The notes beneath the pieces are model-generated. The model was given only the letters and a program-made list of their open reading frames with translations, was not told the DNA's origin and made no database searches. The translations under genes and the position numbers were made by a program. Positions 8,909 to 21,588 of a stretch of DNA of 64,000 nucleotides are shown here, one piece after another. The first letter of the stretch is position 1. The number at the start of each line of letters is the position of its first letter. Origin of the DNA: an uncultured Dysgonomonas sp. (GTDB taxonomy: Bacteria; Bacteroidota; Bacteroidia; Bacteroidales; Dysgonomonadaceae); NCBI GenBank assembly GCA_900556485.1, contig USOX01000001.1, forward strand, positions 186,001 to 250,000, read 5' to 3'.

Positions 8909-9322
8909 ATGAATATATCTCACATTGAACATCTTGGTATTGCTGTAAAAAGCATCGAAGAGCAACTGCCTTATTATGAAGGCGTTTTAGGTCTAAAATG
9001 TTATAACATTGAAGTAGTTGAAGACCAAAAAGTAAAGACTGCATTCTTCAAAGTAGGTCAAACCAAAATTGAACTTCTTGAGCCAACCAGCCCGGATAGT
9101 ACAATCGCTAAATTCATAGAAAAAAGAGGCGAAGGTATCCATCATATTGCATGGAGTGTTCAGGATGGAGTTGCTAACGCATTGGCAGAAGTAGAAGCTA
9201 AAGGTGTTCAGCTGATAGATAAAGCACCTCGTCGTGGAGCTGAAGGTTTGGATATCGCATTCCTTCACCCAAAATCAACGGGAAGTGTTCTAACAGAACT
9301 TTGTGAAGATCCAAATAAATAA
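8909..9322 (+). CDS. mce: Methylmalonyl-CoA epimerase
   Basis: Interconverts (R)- and (S)-methylmalonyl-CoA, linking methylmalonyl-CoA mutase to the decarboxylase in the succinate-propionate pathway. The 137-residue glyoxalase/VOC fold starts ISHIEHLGIAVKSIEEQLPYY (metal-binding His) and has KIELLEPT, GEGIHHIAWSV (second metal His) and FLHPKSTGSVLTELCE (C-terminal metal Glu). It is immediately upstream of the carboxyltransferase gene but is separated from it by an intrinsic terminator, so the two may be only partly co-transcribed. Confidence 0.95.
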   Translation: MNISHIEHLGIAVKSIEEQLPYYEGVLGLKCYNIEVVEDQKVKTAFFKVGQTKIELLEPTSPDSTIAKFIEKRGEGIHHIAWSVQDGVANALAEVEAKGVQLIDKAPRRGAEGLDIAFLHPKSTGSVLTELCEDPNK

Positions 9323-9328
9323 TATAAG

Positions 9329-9368
9329 ATGACTTTACTCTACGCAAAATAGAGTAAAGTCATTTTTA
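9329..9368 (+). terminator. Intrinsic terminator between mce and carboxyltransferase gene
   Basis: A 14-bp perfect stem ATGACTTTACTCTA (9329-9342) with TAGAGTAAAGTCAT (9350-9363), followed by TTTT. It sits inside what would otherwise look like an operon. Confidence 0.85.
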
Positions 9369-9415
9369 CTTATTGAAATTTAGTATAAAATATTTAGAAT
9401 CTAAAATACAAAAAC

Positions 9416-10966
9416 ATGAGCCAACTTGAAAAAGTAAAAGAGCTGATAGAACTTCGCGCTAAAGCACGTCTTGGCGGTGGAGAAAAAAGAATAGAAGCTC
9501 AACATGCAAAAGGCAAATACACTGCACGCGAACGCATAGCAATCTTGCTTGACGAAGGTAGTTTCGAAGAATTCGATATGTTCGTAGAACATCGTAGTAC
9601 TAACTTCGGAATGGATAAACAAAAATTCTTAGGAGACGGGGTTGTTACAGGTTGCGGAACTATCGAAGGCCGTCTAGTATACATCTTTGCTCAGGATTTC
9701 ACTGTTATAGGAGGATCATTATCTGAAACTATGGCATTGAAGATATGCAAGGTGATGGATATGGCAATGAAAGTGGGTGCTCCGGTTATCGGAATCAACG
9801 ATTCGGGTGGTGCACGTATTCAGGAAGGTGTAAATGCTCTTGCAGGATATGCAGAAATATTCCAACGTAATATCCTTGCATCAGGTGTTATACCTCAAAT
9901 TTCAGGTATCTTTGGACCATGTGCCGGAGGTGCTGTTTATTCTCCTGCACTTACAGACTTTACTTTGATGACGGAAGGTACATCATATATGTTCCTTACA
10001 GGTCCTAAAGTAGTGAAGACTGTAACAGGTGAAGATGTAACTCAGGAAGAACTTGGTGGAGCAAGTGTTCATACTACAAAATCGGGTGTTGCTCATTTCT
10101 CTGTAGCAAACGAAGACGATGGTTTGTCTCTTATCCGTCATTTATATAGCTTCCTTCCTCAAAATAATATGGAAGAAGCACCTCGTAGAGAATGTACTGA
10201 TCCAATAGCAAGAATGGAAGATTCATTAAATGAAATCATTCCTGACAATCCGAACAAACCTTACGATATGTTCGAAGTTATTGGTGCTGTTGTAGATAAT
10301 GGAGAATTCCTTGAAGTACATGGTAACTATGCTAAAAATATAATAGTAGGTTTTGCTCGCATGAACGGTCAGTCTGTTGGTGTTGTAGCTAACCAACCTA
10401 AATATCTTGCAGGGGTACTAGATATCAATGCTTCTCGTAAAGCTGCACGTTTTGTTCGTTTCTGTGATGCATTCAATATTCCATTGGTAACATTAGTTGA
10501 CGTTCCGGGATTCCTTCCGGGAACAGGTCAGGAGTATGGTGGTGTAATTACTCATGGAGCAAAACTTCTATATGCTTACGGAGAAGCTACTGTGCCTAAA
10601 GTAACGGTAACGCTTCGTAAATCTTATGGTGGTTCTCACATTGTGATGAGCTGTAAACAACTTCGTGGGGATATCAACTATGCATGGCCAACTGCAGAAA
10701 TTGCTGTAATGGGTGCTGATGGTGCTGCTGAAGTTCTTTACGCTAAAGAAATTAAATCAGCTGAGGATCCTGCTGCTGCTCTTGCTGCGAAAAAAGAAGA
10801 ATACAACAAGTTGTTCTGTAATCCGTTCAATGCTGCTCATTACGGATATATTGATGATGTTATCGAACCGCGTAATACACGTTTCCGTGTAATTCGTGCT
10901 CTGGAACAATTGAGAACTAAAAAGCAAGTGAATCCGGCTAAAAAGCACGATAACCTGCCTCTATAA
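9416..10966 (+). CDS. mmdA: Acyl-CoA carboxyltransferase subunit (methylmalonyl-CoA decarboxylase alpha / propionyl-CoA carboxylase beta)
   Basis: Transfers CO2 between (S)-methylmalonyl-CoA and biotin. At 516 residues it has the family's usual length and two crotonase-like halves: [33 protein letters not shown] and [14 protein letters not shown] in the N half, and [31 protein letters not shown] and [18 protein letters not shown] in the C half, which hold the oxyanion and biotin-binding Gly pairs. It is followed by the small OadG-like gene and the biotin carrier. A beta-subunit pump gene (oadB) and a biotin carboxylase gene are both absent here, so sequence alone does not tell decarboxylase from carboxylase. 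Confidence 0.94.
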   Translation: MSQLEKVKELIELRAKARLGGGEKRIEAQHAKGKYTARERIAILLDEGSFEEFDMFVEHRSTNFGMDKQKFLGDGVVTGCGTIEGRLVYIFAQDFTVIGGSLSETMALKICKVMDMAMKVGAPVIGINDSGGARIQEGVNALAGYAEIFQRNILASGVIPQISGIFGPCAGGAVYSPALTDFTLMTEGTSYMFLTGPKVVKTVTGEDVTQEELGGASVHTTKSGVAHFSVANEDDGLSLIRHLYSFLPQNNMEEAPRRECTDPIARMEDSLNEIIPDNPNKPYDMFEVIGAVVDNGEFLEVHGNYAKNIIVGFARMNGQSVGVVANQPKYLAGVLDINASRKAARFVRFCDAFNIPLVTLVDVPGFLPGTGQEYGGVITHGAKLLYAYGEATVPKVTVTLRKSYGGSHIVMSCKQLRGDINYAWPTAEIAVMGADGAAEVLYAKEIKSAEDPAAALAAKKEEYNKLFCNPFNAAHYGYIDDVIEPRNTRFRVIRALEQLRTKKQVNPAKKHDNLPL

Positions 10967-10990
10967 TCTCTAAAAGAAAGGTAAAATATT

Positions 10991-11167
10991 ATGAGTGATC
11001 AGAATATATCAAAAGAAGTATTGGCAGCTATAGCATTGGCTATATATGATGCGCAACATCAACATGATGTAGAAAGCAATGTGCTTACTATAAAGCATGT
11101 ATCGAAAGATTATTTGCCTTGGGCCGATAAAAAAGGGGCTATGCTTCAAATGCCAATAAGAAAATAA
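10991..11167 (+). CDS. 58-residue OadG-tail-like protein
   Basis: A short gene (start ATG 10991, stop TAA 11165) between the carboxyltransferase and biotin-carrier genes, 24 bp after one and 16 bp before the other. The protein starts MSDQNISKEVLAAIALAIY, then has HDVESNVLTI and YLPWADKKGAMLQMPIRK. From memory of the family, these match the cytoplasmic C-terminal tail of OadG/MmdD small subunits (AAIAxAL, ExxVLTIK, YSPWSSK). The N-terminal membrane helix that normally anchors OadG is absent. It probably helps assemble carboxyltransferase with biotin carrier in a soluble complex. Confidence 0.65.
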   Translation: MSDQNISKEVLAAIALAIYDAQHQHDVESNVLTIKHVSKDYLPWADKKGAMLQMPIRK

Positions 11168-11183
11168 AATTCGAAAAATTATT

Positions 11184-11630
11184 ATGAAACAATTCATATA
11201 CAGAATCAACGGCCAAGAATATATAGTTGCCGTTAATAAAATGGAAGGTGACCTAGCAGAAGTTGCTGTAAACGGAACTAACTATAAAGTAGAGCTAGTA
11301 AACAATGACGCTGAGGTAAGCCTTGTTGCTCGTCCTGCTGCAAAAACAGCTCCTGCTGCCGCAGCTCCAAAAGCTACAGTTGCTACTCCAAGTGCAAACA
11401 GACCTGCCGGAAGTGGTGCTGGTGCTGTTAAATCGCCACTACCGGGTATCGTTATCGGAATTCAGGTAAATGTAGGTGATGAAGTGAAAAAAGGCCAGAC
11501 AGTAGCGATGTTGGAAGCTATGAAGATGGAGAATGCGATTCAGGCTCCTATGGATGGAAAAGTAGCTTCGATTAGTGTAAATCCTGGAGATTCAGTTCTT
11601 GAAGGCGTAGTTATTTTGACAATCGAATAA
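11184..11630 (+). CDS. mmdC: Biotin carboxyl carrier protein (methylmalonyl-CoA decarboxylase gamma type)
   Basis: Carries the biotin that shuttles CO2 for the carboxyltransferase encoded two genes upstream. The 148 residues comprise an N-terminal beta domain (MKQFIYRINGQEYIVAVNK), an Ala/Pro-rich flexible linker at about 50-75 (KTAPAAAAPKATVATPS) and a C-terminal biotinyl domain with the MLEAMKMENAIQAP signature, whose MKM lysine is biotinylated. It ends the operon before a strong terminator; in Bacteroides the pump gene oadB usually follows, but not here. Confidence 0.95.
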   Translation: MKQFIYRINGQEYIVAVNKMEGDLAEVAVNGTNYKVELVNNDAEVSLVARPAAKTAPAAAAPKATVATPSANRPAGSGAGAVKSPLPGIVIGIQVNVGDEVKKGQTVAMLEAMKMENAIQAPMDGKVASISVNPGDSVLEGVVILTIE

Positions 11631-11652
11631 TAAGAACTCATATAGATGTAAG

Positions 11653-11684
11653 CGCTGCATGATAATTTCATGCAGCGTTTTTTA
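11653..11684 (+). terminator. Intrinsic terminator after biotin carrier gene
   Basis: Stem CGCTGCATGA (11653-11662) with TCATGCAGCG (11668-11677), followed by seven T (one interruption). Confidence 0.92.
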
Positions 11685-11779
11685 TTGTACAGAAAAGGAA
11701 TTTATAGTTAAAATAAATATTTAACATATTCCGTAATTTACTTATTAATAGTTGTTTATGTTCTTTGTGTCGAGCTTTT

Positions 11780-11854
11780 ATGAAAAAAGATGAAAAAATA
11801 TTTCGATCCCATGCAACGTTTTTATACTCTGTCCGTCTTTATAGTATATTTTAA
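11780..11854 (+). CDS. Possible 24-residue leader or small peptide
   Basis: An ATG at 11780 opens a 24-codon frame (MKKDEKIFRSHATFLYSVRL, then YSIF) upstream of an otherwise gene-less terminator at 11902-11944. There is no clear ribosome binding site or homology. It is listed because the terminator implies a transcript through this interval; it may equally be untranslated RNA. Confidence 0.2.
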   Translation: MKKDEKIFRSHATFLYSVRLYSIF

Positions 11855-11901
11855 CGATACGATATCCACTCTTTACAAAACTACACTTAACTAATTAGCG
11901 G

Positions 11902-11944
11902 AAGCATAGTTCCTAAATTCAAAATAGGAGCTATGCTTTTTTTC
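11902..11944 (+). terminator. Orphan intrinsic terminator upstream of malQ
   Basis: Stem AAGCATAGTTCCT (11902-11914) with AGGAGCTATGCTT, one G-U pair, 11-base loop, then seven T. No gene lies between it and the previous terminator, so it ends either a small RNA or a leader transcript of the malQ operon. Confidence 0.8.
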
Positions 11945-11960
11945 TTGCAAACGTTTGCAA
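11945..11960. promoter_or_regulatory. LacI-family operator palindrome
   Basis: TTGCAAACGTTTGCAA is a perfect 16-bp palindrome with the central CG that LacI/GalR-family repressors insert a hinge helix into; the core GCAAACGTTTGC is the same as the PurR-type site. It lies about 55 bp upstream of a TAGATTTG promoter box and 122 bp before malQ, in the same locus as a LacI-family gene (16665-17693). Confidence 0.75.
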
Positions 11961-12014
11961 GCCTTTTTTTGTTAAAAATATATAGGCTATATTTATCAGC
12001 TTTTTTTTAATATG

Positions 12015-12022
12015 TAGATTTG
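12015..12022 (+). promoter_or_regulatory. Possible -7 box of malQ promoter
   Basis: TAGATTTG matches TAnnTTTG and would give a leader of about 55 nt. No -33 TTTG is seen, which fits a promoter that needs an activator bound at the upstream palindrome. Confidence 0.4.
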
Positions 12023-12082
12023 TTACATAAGCTCTTTTACTTAAGAGAAGCCGTTATCTAACAAACCATAAAAACATTTGCG

Positions 12083-16629
<4,547 letters not shown>

Positions 16630-16664
16630 TTACTTTTATAGGAAGTAACATAATTTCTAATAGC

Positions 16665-17693
16665 ATGAGAAAAGGACCTCTTACAATAAAGGATATTGCT
16701 AGAGATTTAAACGTTTCACCTTCGACGGTATCCAGAGCATTAAAGGACAATCCGGATATAAGTCCGGAAACTCGTAAAATGGTACAGGATTATGCGAAAG
16801 CGCATAAATATAAGCCCAATGCTTTGGCGTTGAGTTTAAGAACACAACACACAAATATTATTGGGGTTATTGTTCCCGAACTGGCTAATCATTTTTTTTC
16901 CGGAGTTTTATCAGGCATGGAAACTGTTGCTGAGAATAAAGATTATCATGTGATTGTTTGTCAGTCAAGCGAAGATTACCAGAGAGAGATTAAGAATGTG
17001 CAAACGCTTATTAAGGCGCGCGTATGTGGTGTATTGATTTCTCAGTCGAAAGCTACAACTAAATATGACCATTTTCAGGAACTTATCGATAATGATATTC
17101 CTGTTGTCTTTTTTGATCGAATCTGTACGGGTATAGATTCAGATAAAGTGGTTGTGGACGATTATTCAGGAACATTTACCGCTGTAGACCATATGGTAAA
17201 GACCGGTTGCAGGCGTATTGCTTTTTTCTCGGCACCATTGCATCTTGAAATATCAAAGAACAGGAAGAATGGTTATCTGGATGCTCTCAGAAAAAATAAA
17301 TTACCTGTGGATGAAACGCTGATGCGAATAGCAGACACAAAACAGCTTGGATATGAGCGGGCAATGGAGATATTGCAAGAACCAAATCGTCCCGATGCGT
17401 TTATGGCTATGAACGATTATACAGCTTCCGGAATTTTATTGGCAACCAAAAAGTTGGGGCTAAAAGTGCCAAATGATATATCAATTTGTGGCTTTTCGAA
17501 TTCGAATATCTCTCAGGATACAGACCCTATGTTGACAACGATGGACCAGCATCCTGAAAAGGTAGGGGAGGAAGCTATGGCTCTTATTCTTGAGAAAATA
17601 GAAAACCCGGAAAATACATCGAGAAAGAATAGGATAATAAAAACTTCATTAATTGCAAGGCAGACTACCCGAGAGCTGGGGACTGGCAATTAA
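16665..17693 (+). CDS. LacI-family transcriptional regulator
   Basis: DNA-binding regulator, probably of the surrounding maltodextrin genes. The start is set at ATG 16665 because MRKGPLTIKDIARDLNVSPS begins the helix-turn-helix at the usual distance; the frame also extends back to a TTG overlapping the amylase stop, which is unlikely. The HTH and hinge (STVSRALKDNPDISPETR) cover residues 1-60, followed by a periplasmic-binding-protein-like sensor domain (NIIGVIVPELANHFFSGVL, PVVFFDRIC, PDAFMAMNDYTASGIL, SICGFSNSNISQDTDPMLTT). The effector is unknown; a maltodextrin is the natural guess. A perfect LacI-type operator lies upstream of malQ. Confidence 0.93.
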   Translation: MRKGPLTIKDIARDLNVSPSTVSRALKDNPDISPETRKMVQDYAKAHKYKPNALALSLRTQHTNIIGVIVPELANHFFSGVLSGMETVAENKDYHVIVCQSSEDYQREIKNVQTLIKARVCGVLISQSKATTKYDHFQELIDNDIPVVFFDRICTGIDSDKVVVDDYSGTFTAVDHMVKTGCRRIAFFSAPLHLEISKNRKNGYLDALRKNKLPVDETLMRIADTKQLGYERAMEILQEPNRPDAFMAMNDYTASGILLATKKLGLKVPNDISICGFSNSNISQDTDPMLTTMDQHPEKVGEEAMALILEKIENPENTSRKNRIIKTSLIARQTTRELGTGN

Positions 17694-17711
17694 AATATAT
17701 ATTGAGAATAT

Positions 17712-17832
17712 AACTTTATCTATATAGAGCTAGATATTAAGTTTACTAATTATTAGTATACAAGTGTACTGATTTAAATAGAGAAAAAGTTACAATAAAA
17801 AAATGTATAAAAAGTGTCACTTTTGTCACCTT
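17712..17832 (+). repeat. Dispersed leader element, copy 2
   Basis: It opens with AACTTTATCTATATA and ends GTGTCACTTTTGTCACC. The 15-bp dyad AAAAGTG-T-CACTTTT is at 17810-17824, and a shorter version, AGTGTCACT, recurs at 17876-17884. It points the same way as the MFS transporter gene that starts at 17929. The ends and the GAGAAAAAGTTACA block match copies 3 and 4. Confidence 0.75.
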
Positions 17833-17928
17833 TTGTAATAAAGGAGTTGGTAATGAGTGATGTAGCTTTCGTGTGAGTGTCACTTTTTAATTATAGGTCA
17901 AAGACTTTAAAAAATCATATAAATCACC

Positions 17929-19266
17929 ATGAAACAAAAACCAACACTCTCTTTTTGGCAAATATGGAATCTTAGTTTTGGATTTCTTGGCATTCAAATA
18001 GGTTATTCGCTTCAAAGTTCGCAGACAAGCCGTATCTTATCGGCATTGGGTGCCGATCCACATCATTTACCATTGTTTTGGTTGGCTGCTCCTATAGCAG
18101 GCCTTATTGTACAGCCAATTATCGGTATGTCGAGTGACCGTACATGGACTAGATTAGGACGTCGTATTCCTTTTATATTGGGAGGTGCTATAGTATCTGC
18201 TATTGCAATGTTCTTTATGCCTAATTCCGAAATTGTAGCACATATTTTGCCACCTGTTTTGTTTGGTGCAGGGATGTTGTTGTTTATGGACTGTGCTTTC
18301 AATGTGTCTATGCAGCCGTTCCGTTCCCTAGTTGGTGATATGGTGAATGATAAGCAGCGAAATCAGGGATATTCTATGCAGAGCTTCCTTACGAATGTAG
18401 GGGCTGTTGTAGGATCGTTCCTTCCGTTTGTTCTGACCTATATAGGTATCCGTAATATTCCTATTGATGGAGAGATGGTTCCGCCTTCTGTGATATGGGC
18501 TTTCTATTTTGGTGGAGGCGCCCTATTGTTGACCGTATTATGGACCTGTTTCAGAGTGCGGGAATATCCTCCGAAAGAATATGAAGAATATAATAATATA
18601 ACGGCAGCAGATAAGGAGAAGAAATCTTTTATTGAGATATTGAAGAGTACACCTAAAACAATGTTACAATTAGGGGTTGTTCAGTTCTTTTCATGGTTTG
18701 CTTTGTTCCTTATGTGGGTATATGCAACAGATGGAATAGCTGAAAATGTATGGAATACAAAAGATCCGTTATCACCTGCATATAACGAAGCAGGAAACTG
18801 GAATGGTGTCTTGAGTGGGGCATATGGTATATTTGCGGTTGTATTTTCTATCTTTATGGCTAAGATCGCCGATAAGGTTGGCCGCAAAAAAGTATATTCT
18901 CTGGCGTTATTGATGGGGGCTCTAGGGCTTATTTCTATGTTCTTCTTCGATAATAAAGATATGTTGTTGATATCAATGCTTGGAGTCGGAATTGCATGGG
19001 CCGGTATTTTGGCTATGCCATATGCTATATTATCAGCTGCTCTTCCTGCCAGTAAAATGGGAGTATATATGGGAATCTTTAATGCAACTATAACAATACC
19101 TCAGATTGTAGCAGGGTTGACAGGAGGTTTATTGTTGAAATATGTAGCAGGAGGCAGTTCCATTATGATGCTGGTTGTTGCAGGTGTGTCTATGTTGTTA
19201 GCATCTATTTCGGTTGCTTTTGTAAAAGATGCGAAAGGTGAGTTGAGACCTGAAAATGTGGAATAA
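17929..19266 (+). CDS. MFS sugar transporter (maltose/maltodextrin-type)
   Basis: A 12-helix inner-membrane symporter of the MFS, nearest to the glycoside-cation/SLC45-like group. The 445 residues start QKPTLSFWQIWNLSFGFLGIQIGYSLQ. The loop 2-3 motif reads GMSSDRTWTRLGRRIPFILGG and the equivalent loop 8-9 motif KIADKVGRKKVYSLALLMG. Its place between the LacI regulator and a second amylase suggests uptake of maltose or maltodextrins. It is separated from the regulator by 235 bp holding a dispersed leader element, so it may be a separate transcription unit. Confidence 0.9.
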   Translation: MKQKPTLSFWQIWNLSFGFLGIQIGYSLQSSQTSRILSALGADPHHLPLFWLAAPIAGLIVQPIIGMSSDRTWTRLGRRIPFILGGAIVSAIAMFFMPNSEIVAHILPPVLFGAGMLLFMDCAFNVSMQPFRSLVGDMVNDKQRNQGYSMQSFLTNVGAVVGSFLPFVLTYIGIRNIPIDGEMVPPSVIWAFYFGGGALLLTVLWTCFRVREYPPKEYEEYNNITAADKEKKSFIEILKSTPKTMLQLGVVQFFSWFALFLMWVYATDGIAENVWNTKDPLSPAYNEAGNWNGVLSGAYGIFAVVFSIFMAKIADKVGRKKVYSLALLMGALGLISMFFFDNKDMLLISMLGVGIAWAGILAMPYAILSAALPASKMGVYMGIFNATITIPQIVAGLTGGLLLKYVAGGSSIMMLVVAGVSMLLASISVAFVKDAKGELRPENVE

Positions 19267-19291
19267 ATTTATAATTATATAATATAAGCTT

Positions 19292-20656
19292 ATGAGAAAT
19301 AAAGTATTGCTGTTTGCCATTTTTATAGCCTTATTGGGCTATTCTTGTGGTGGCGAAAGGAAGCAGGCGACAAGTTCGGAACCGGAAGAAAAATGTACAG
19401 TTCAGCATCTGGACTGGACACGGAATGCTGTTATTTATGAGGTGAATGTAAGACAATATACCAAAGAAGGAACTTTTGCTGCATTCGAGGCTCACCTGCC
19501 TCGCTTAAAAGAACTGGGAGTGGATGTGCTTTGGTTTATGCCTATCCATCCTATTTCGGAGAAAAACAGAAAGGGCACATTGGGTAGCTATTATGCAGTA
19601 AAGGATTATACTGCAGTTAATCCGGAGTTTGGAACGAAAGAGGATTTTAAACGCCTTGTAGATAAAGCTCATGAAATGGGATTCAAAGTTATTTTAGACT
19701 GGGTTGCTAATCATACAGGTTGTGATAATGTATGGTTAACAGAGCATCCGGACTGGTATGTAAGAGATGATGCGGGTAATCCTAAAAGCCCTTACGACTG
19801 GACAGATACTTATGAACTGAACTATGACAATCAGGAAATGCGTGCAGCTATGACTGATGCAATGAAATACTGGATTACAGATTTTGATATTGATGGTTAT
19901 CGTTGTGACATGGCGCATGAGGTTCCAACCGATTTCTGGAATGATACTCGTAAGGCTTTAGATGGTGTTAAGCCTATGTTTATGTTAGCAGAGTCGGAAG
20001 AGTATGACTTATTAGATCATGCTTTTGATGCGAATTACTCTTGGGAGTTGATGCATATGATGGCAGCAGTAAATAAGGGCGAAAAAAATGTAGAAGATAT
20101 TAATGCTTATATACAGAAGCTGGACTCTGTAATGTGCCCTGATGCATATAAGATGAACTTTCTTACTAATCATGATGAAAATTCATGGAATGGAACAGAG
20201 TTTGAACGTTATGGAAAAGGGGTAGAAGCTTTTGCCGTATTGACTTACACACTGAATGGTATGCCAATGCTTTATACCGGGCAGGAAGTAGGGTTAAAGA
20301 AACGTCTCTCTTTCTTTGAGAAAGATATGGTACCTTCATGGACAGAGAATGCAACAACTAAATTTTATAAGAAACTAAACGAATTGAAACATACTCATCC
20401 GGCTCTTCGAGCAGGAGCCGTTGGAGGAAAGTTCAGAAAATATAGTACCTCAGGAGGTAAAGAGCTATTGATCTATTCGAGAGAAAGTGCAGGTAAAGAG
20501 CTGATGGTGATGCTTAATCTGTCAAACAAGACCATAACTTATGATAGTAATGATGCTTTGAACAGAGATAATTATACCGATTATTTTACAGGAAAGATTG
20601 TAGGGCAGTTACCGAAAACATTAAAAGCTTGGGAGTATAGGGTATTTACCCGTTGA
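19292..20656 (+). CDS. GH13 alpha-amylase lipoprotein
   Basis: A second starch-degrading enzyme, anchored as a lipoprotein: MRNKVLLFAIFIALLGYSCG has lipobox GYSC (Cys19). The barrel begins AVIYEVNVRQYTKEGTFAAF, and catalytic residues are Asp206 (GYRCDMAHEVP), Glu234 (MLAESEEYD) and Asp295 (LTNHDENSWNG). At 454 residues it is a compact single-domain GH13 with a short C-terminal beta domain. It could sit on either face of the outer membrane. It follows the MFS gene by 25 bp and ends the locus at a terminator. Confidence 0.93.
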   Translation: MRNKVLLFAIFIALLGYSCGGERKQATSSEPEEKCTVQHLDWTRNAVIYEVNVRQYTKEGTFAAFEAHLPRLKELGVDVLWFMPIHPISEKNRKGTLGSYYAVKDYTAVNPEFGTKEDFKRLVDKAHEMGFKVILDWVANHTGCDNVWLTEHPDWYVRDDAGNPKSPYDWTDTYELNYDNQEMRAAMTDAMKYWITDFDIDGYRCDMAHEVPTDFWNDTRKALDGVKPMFMLAESEEYDLLDHAFDANYSWELMHMMAAVNKGEKNVEDINAYIQKLDSVMCPDAYKMNFLTNHDENSWNGTEFERYGKGVEAFAVLTYTLNGMPMLYTGQEVGLKKRLSFFEKDMVPSWTENATTKFYKKLNELKHTHPALRAGAVGGKFRKYSTSGGKELLIYSRESAGKELMVMLNLSNKTITYDSNDALNRDNYTDYFTGKIVGQLPKTLKAWEYRVFTR

Positions 20657-20664
20657 TATAAACG

Positions 20665-20694
20665 AAGAGGCTGTTTTTTAACAGCCTCTTTATC
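20665..20694. terminator. Bidirectional intrinsic terminator
   Basis: Stem AAGAGGCTGTT (20665-20675) with AACAGCCTCTT (20680-20690), flanked by A-rich and T-rich sides, between convergent genes. Confidence 0.85.
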
Positions 20695-20701
20695 TTTATA
20701 A

Positions 20702-21418
20702 TTAGTCTATTTTGTTTATTTTTCCTGATCCTGAAATTGATTGCGATATTTGAGGATCCCCTTTATAGTTGACTTTACCACTTCCGGATACTTGTACGTT
20801 TAGAGTTTTTTCGGCATGTACAGTAAAGTCTCCACTGCCAGATAGACTACAAGTTACATTATCGGCCAGAAGATTAATGGCATCAGTTTTTCCACTACCT
20901 GAGACATGGCTTTCGAATGTGTTTGTTTTACCTGTTAGGATGATGTTTCCTGATCCAGAAACACGAGATATGACAGTGTTGCATATAAGGCTATCAGCTA
21001 TGATGTTACCACTGCCGGATACAGCCAAATCTAATTTGTCAGTTTCTAGTCTACCTTTAAGGTGAGCTTTGAGTGAACCGCTAGCTCCAATTTTAGCTAG
21101 TTTTGAAGAGTTGGTATAAATAACATACTTTGTTGCTCTTATATTCTCTTTATTCTCTATAGACAGGGTACTATCATTGACCCCGATTTTAAGGATGGGG
21201 AAGAGGTTCTCATCTATCTCTATTTTCAAATAGGGTTCTACATCTGTTTTTTGTTCGTAGATAAGTGTAGCTCCACCGCTGAACTCTATATTCTTATAAT
21301 CAGATATACTGACTGTATTCTCGGTGATATTGCCATTTCCTTCTACAGCATTAAAGTAACAAGAATGGAAAGCCAGAAATGTGAACGCTACTGTAAGGGT
21401 GTAAATAAGTGTTTTCAT
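20702..21418 (-). CDS. DUF2807 (auto-transporter adhesin, GIN-type) lipoprotein
   Basis: A 238-residue cell-envelope protein with a probable lipoprotein signal, MKTLIYTLTVAFTFLAFHSC (Cys20, lipobox slightly atypical). It starts GNGNITENTVSISDYKNIEF, typical of DUF2807. The C-terminal half is a run of at least six repeats of about 18-20 residues built on [VLI]SGSG[NKD], as expected for a right-handed beta-helix. Members are widespread in Bacteroidota and have no settled function. Single gene on the minus strand. Confidence 0.85.
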   Translation of the reverse strand: MKTLIYTLTVAFTFLAFHSCYFNAVEGNGNITENTVSISDYKNIEFSGGATLIYEQKTDVEPYLKIEIDENLFPILKIGVNDSTLSIENKENIRATKYVIYTNSSKLAKIGASGSLKAHLKGRLETDKLDLAVSGSGNIIADSLICNTVISRVSGSGNIILTGKTNTFESHVSGSGKTDAINLLADNVTCSLSGSGDFTVHAEKTLNVQVSGSGKVNYKGDPQISQSISGSGKINKID

Positions 21419-21532
21419 AAATCTTTTGATATTACTTAATATTGAATTTGTTTTATTATATGACGAAGATGGACTTTATTAGGTTACAAAAAAGTGTGAA
21501 TATTTTTGTAAATAGTTCTTTTTTAGAAAATA

Positions 21533-21568
21533 AAAAGGTCAAAGTTCTGGTTTAGACTTTGACCTTTT
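21533..21568 (-). terminator. Intrinsic terminator of the 2-oxoacid oxidoreductase operon
   Basis: Stem AAAAGGTCAAAGT (21533-21545) with CTTTGACCTTTT (21557-21568). On the minus strand the stem is followed by a T-rich run, directly after the last gene of the operon. Confidence 0.85.
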
Positions 21569-21588
21569 ATTATATAACATATATAACT

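Noticed and set aside
20769..21065. Open frame on the plus strand opposite the DUF2807 gene
   Set aside because: It is the antisense shadow of the repeated SGSG codons; low-complexity and without start signals.
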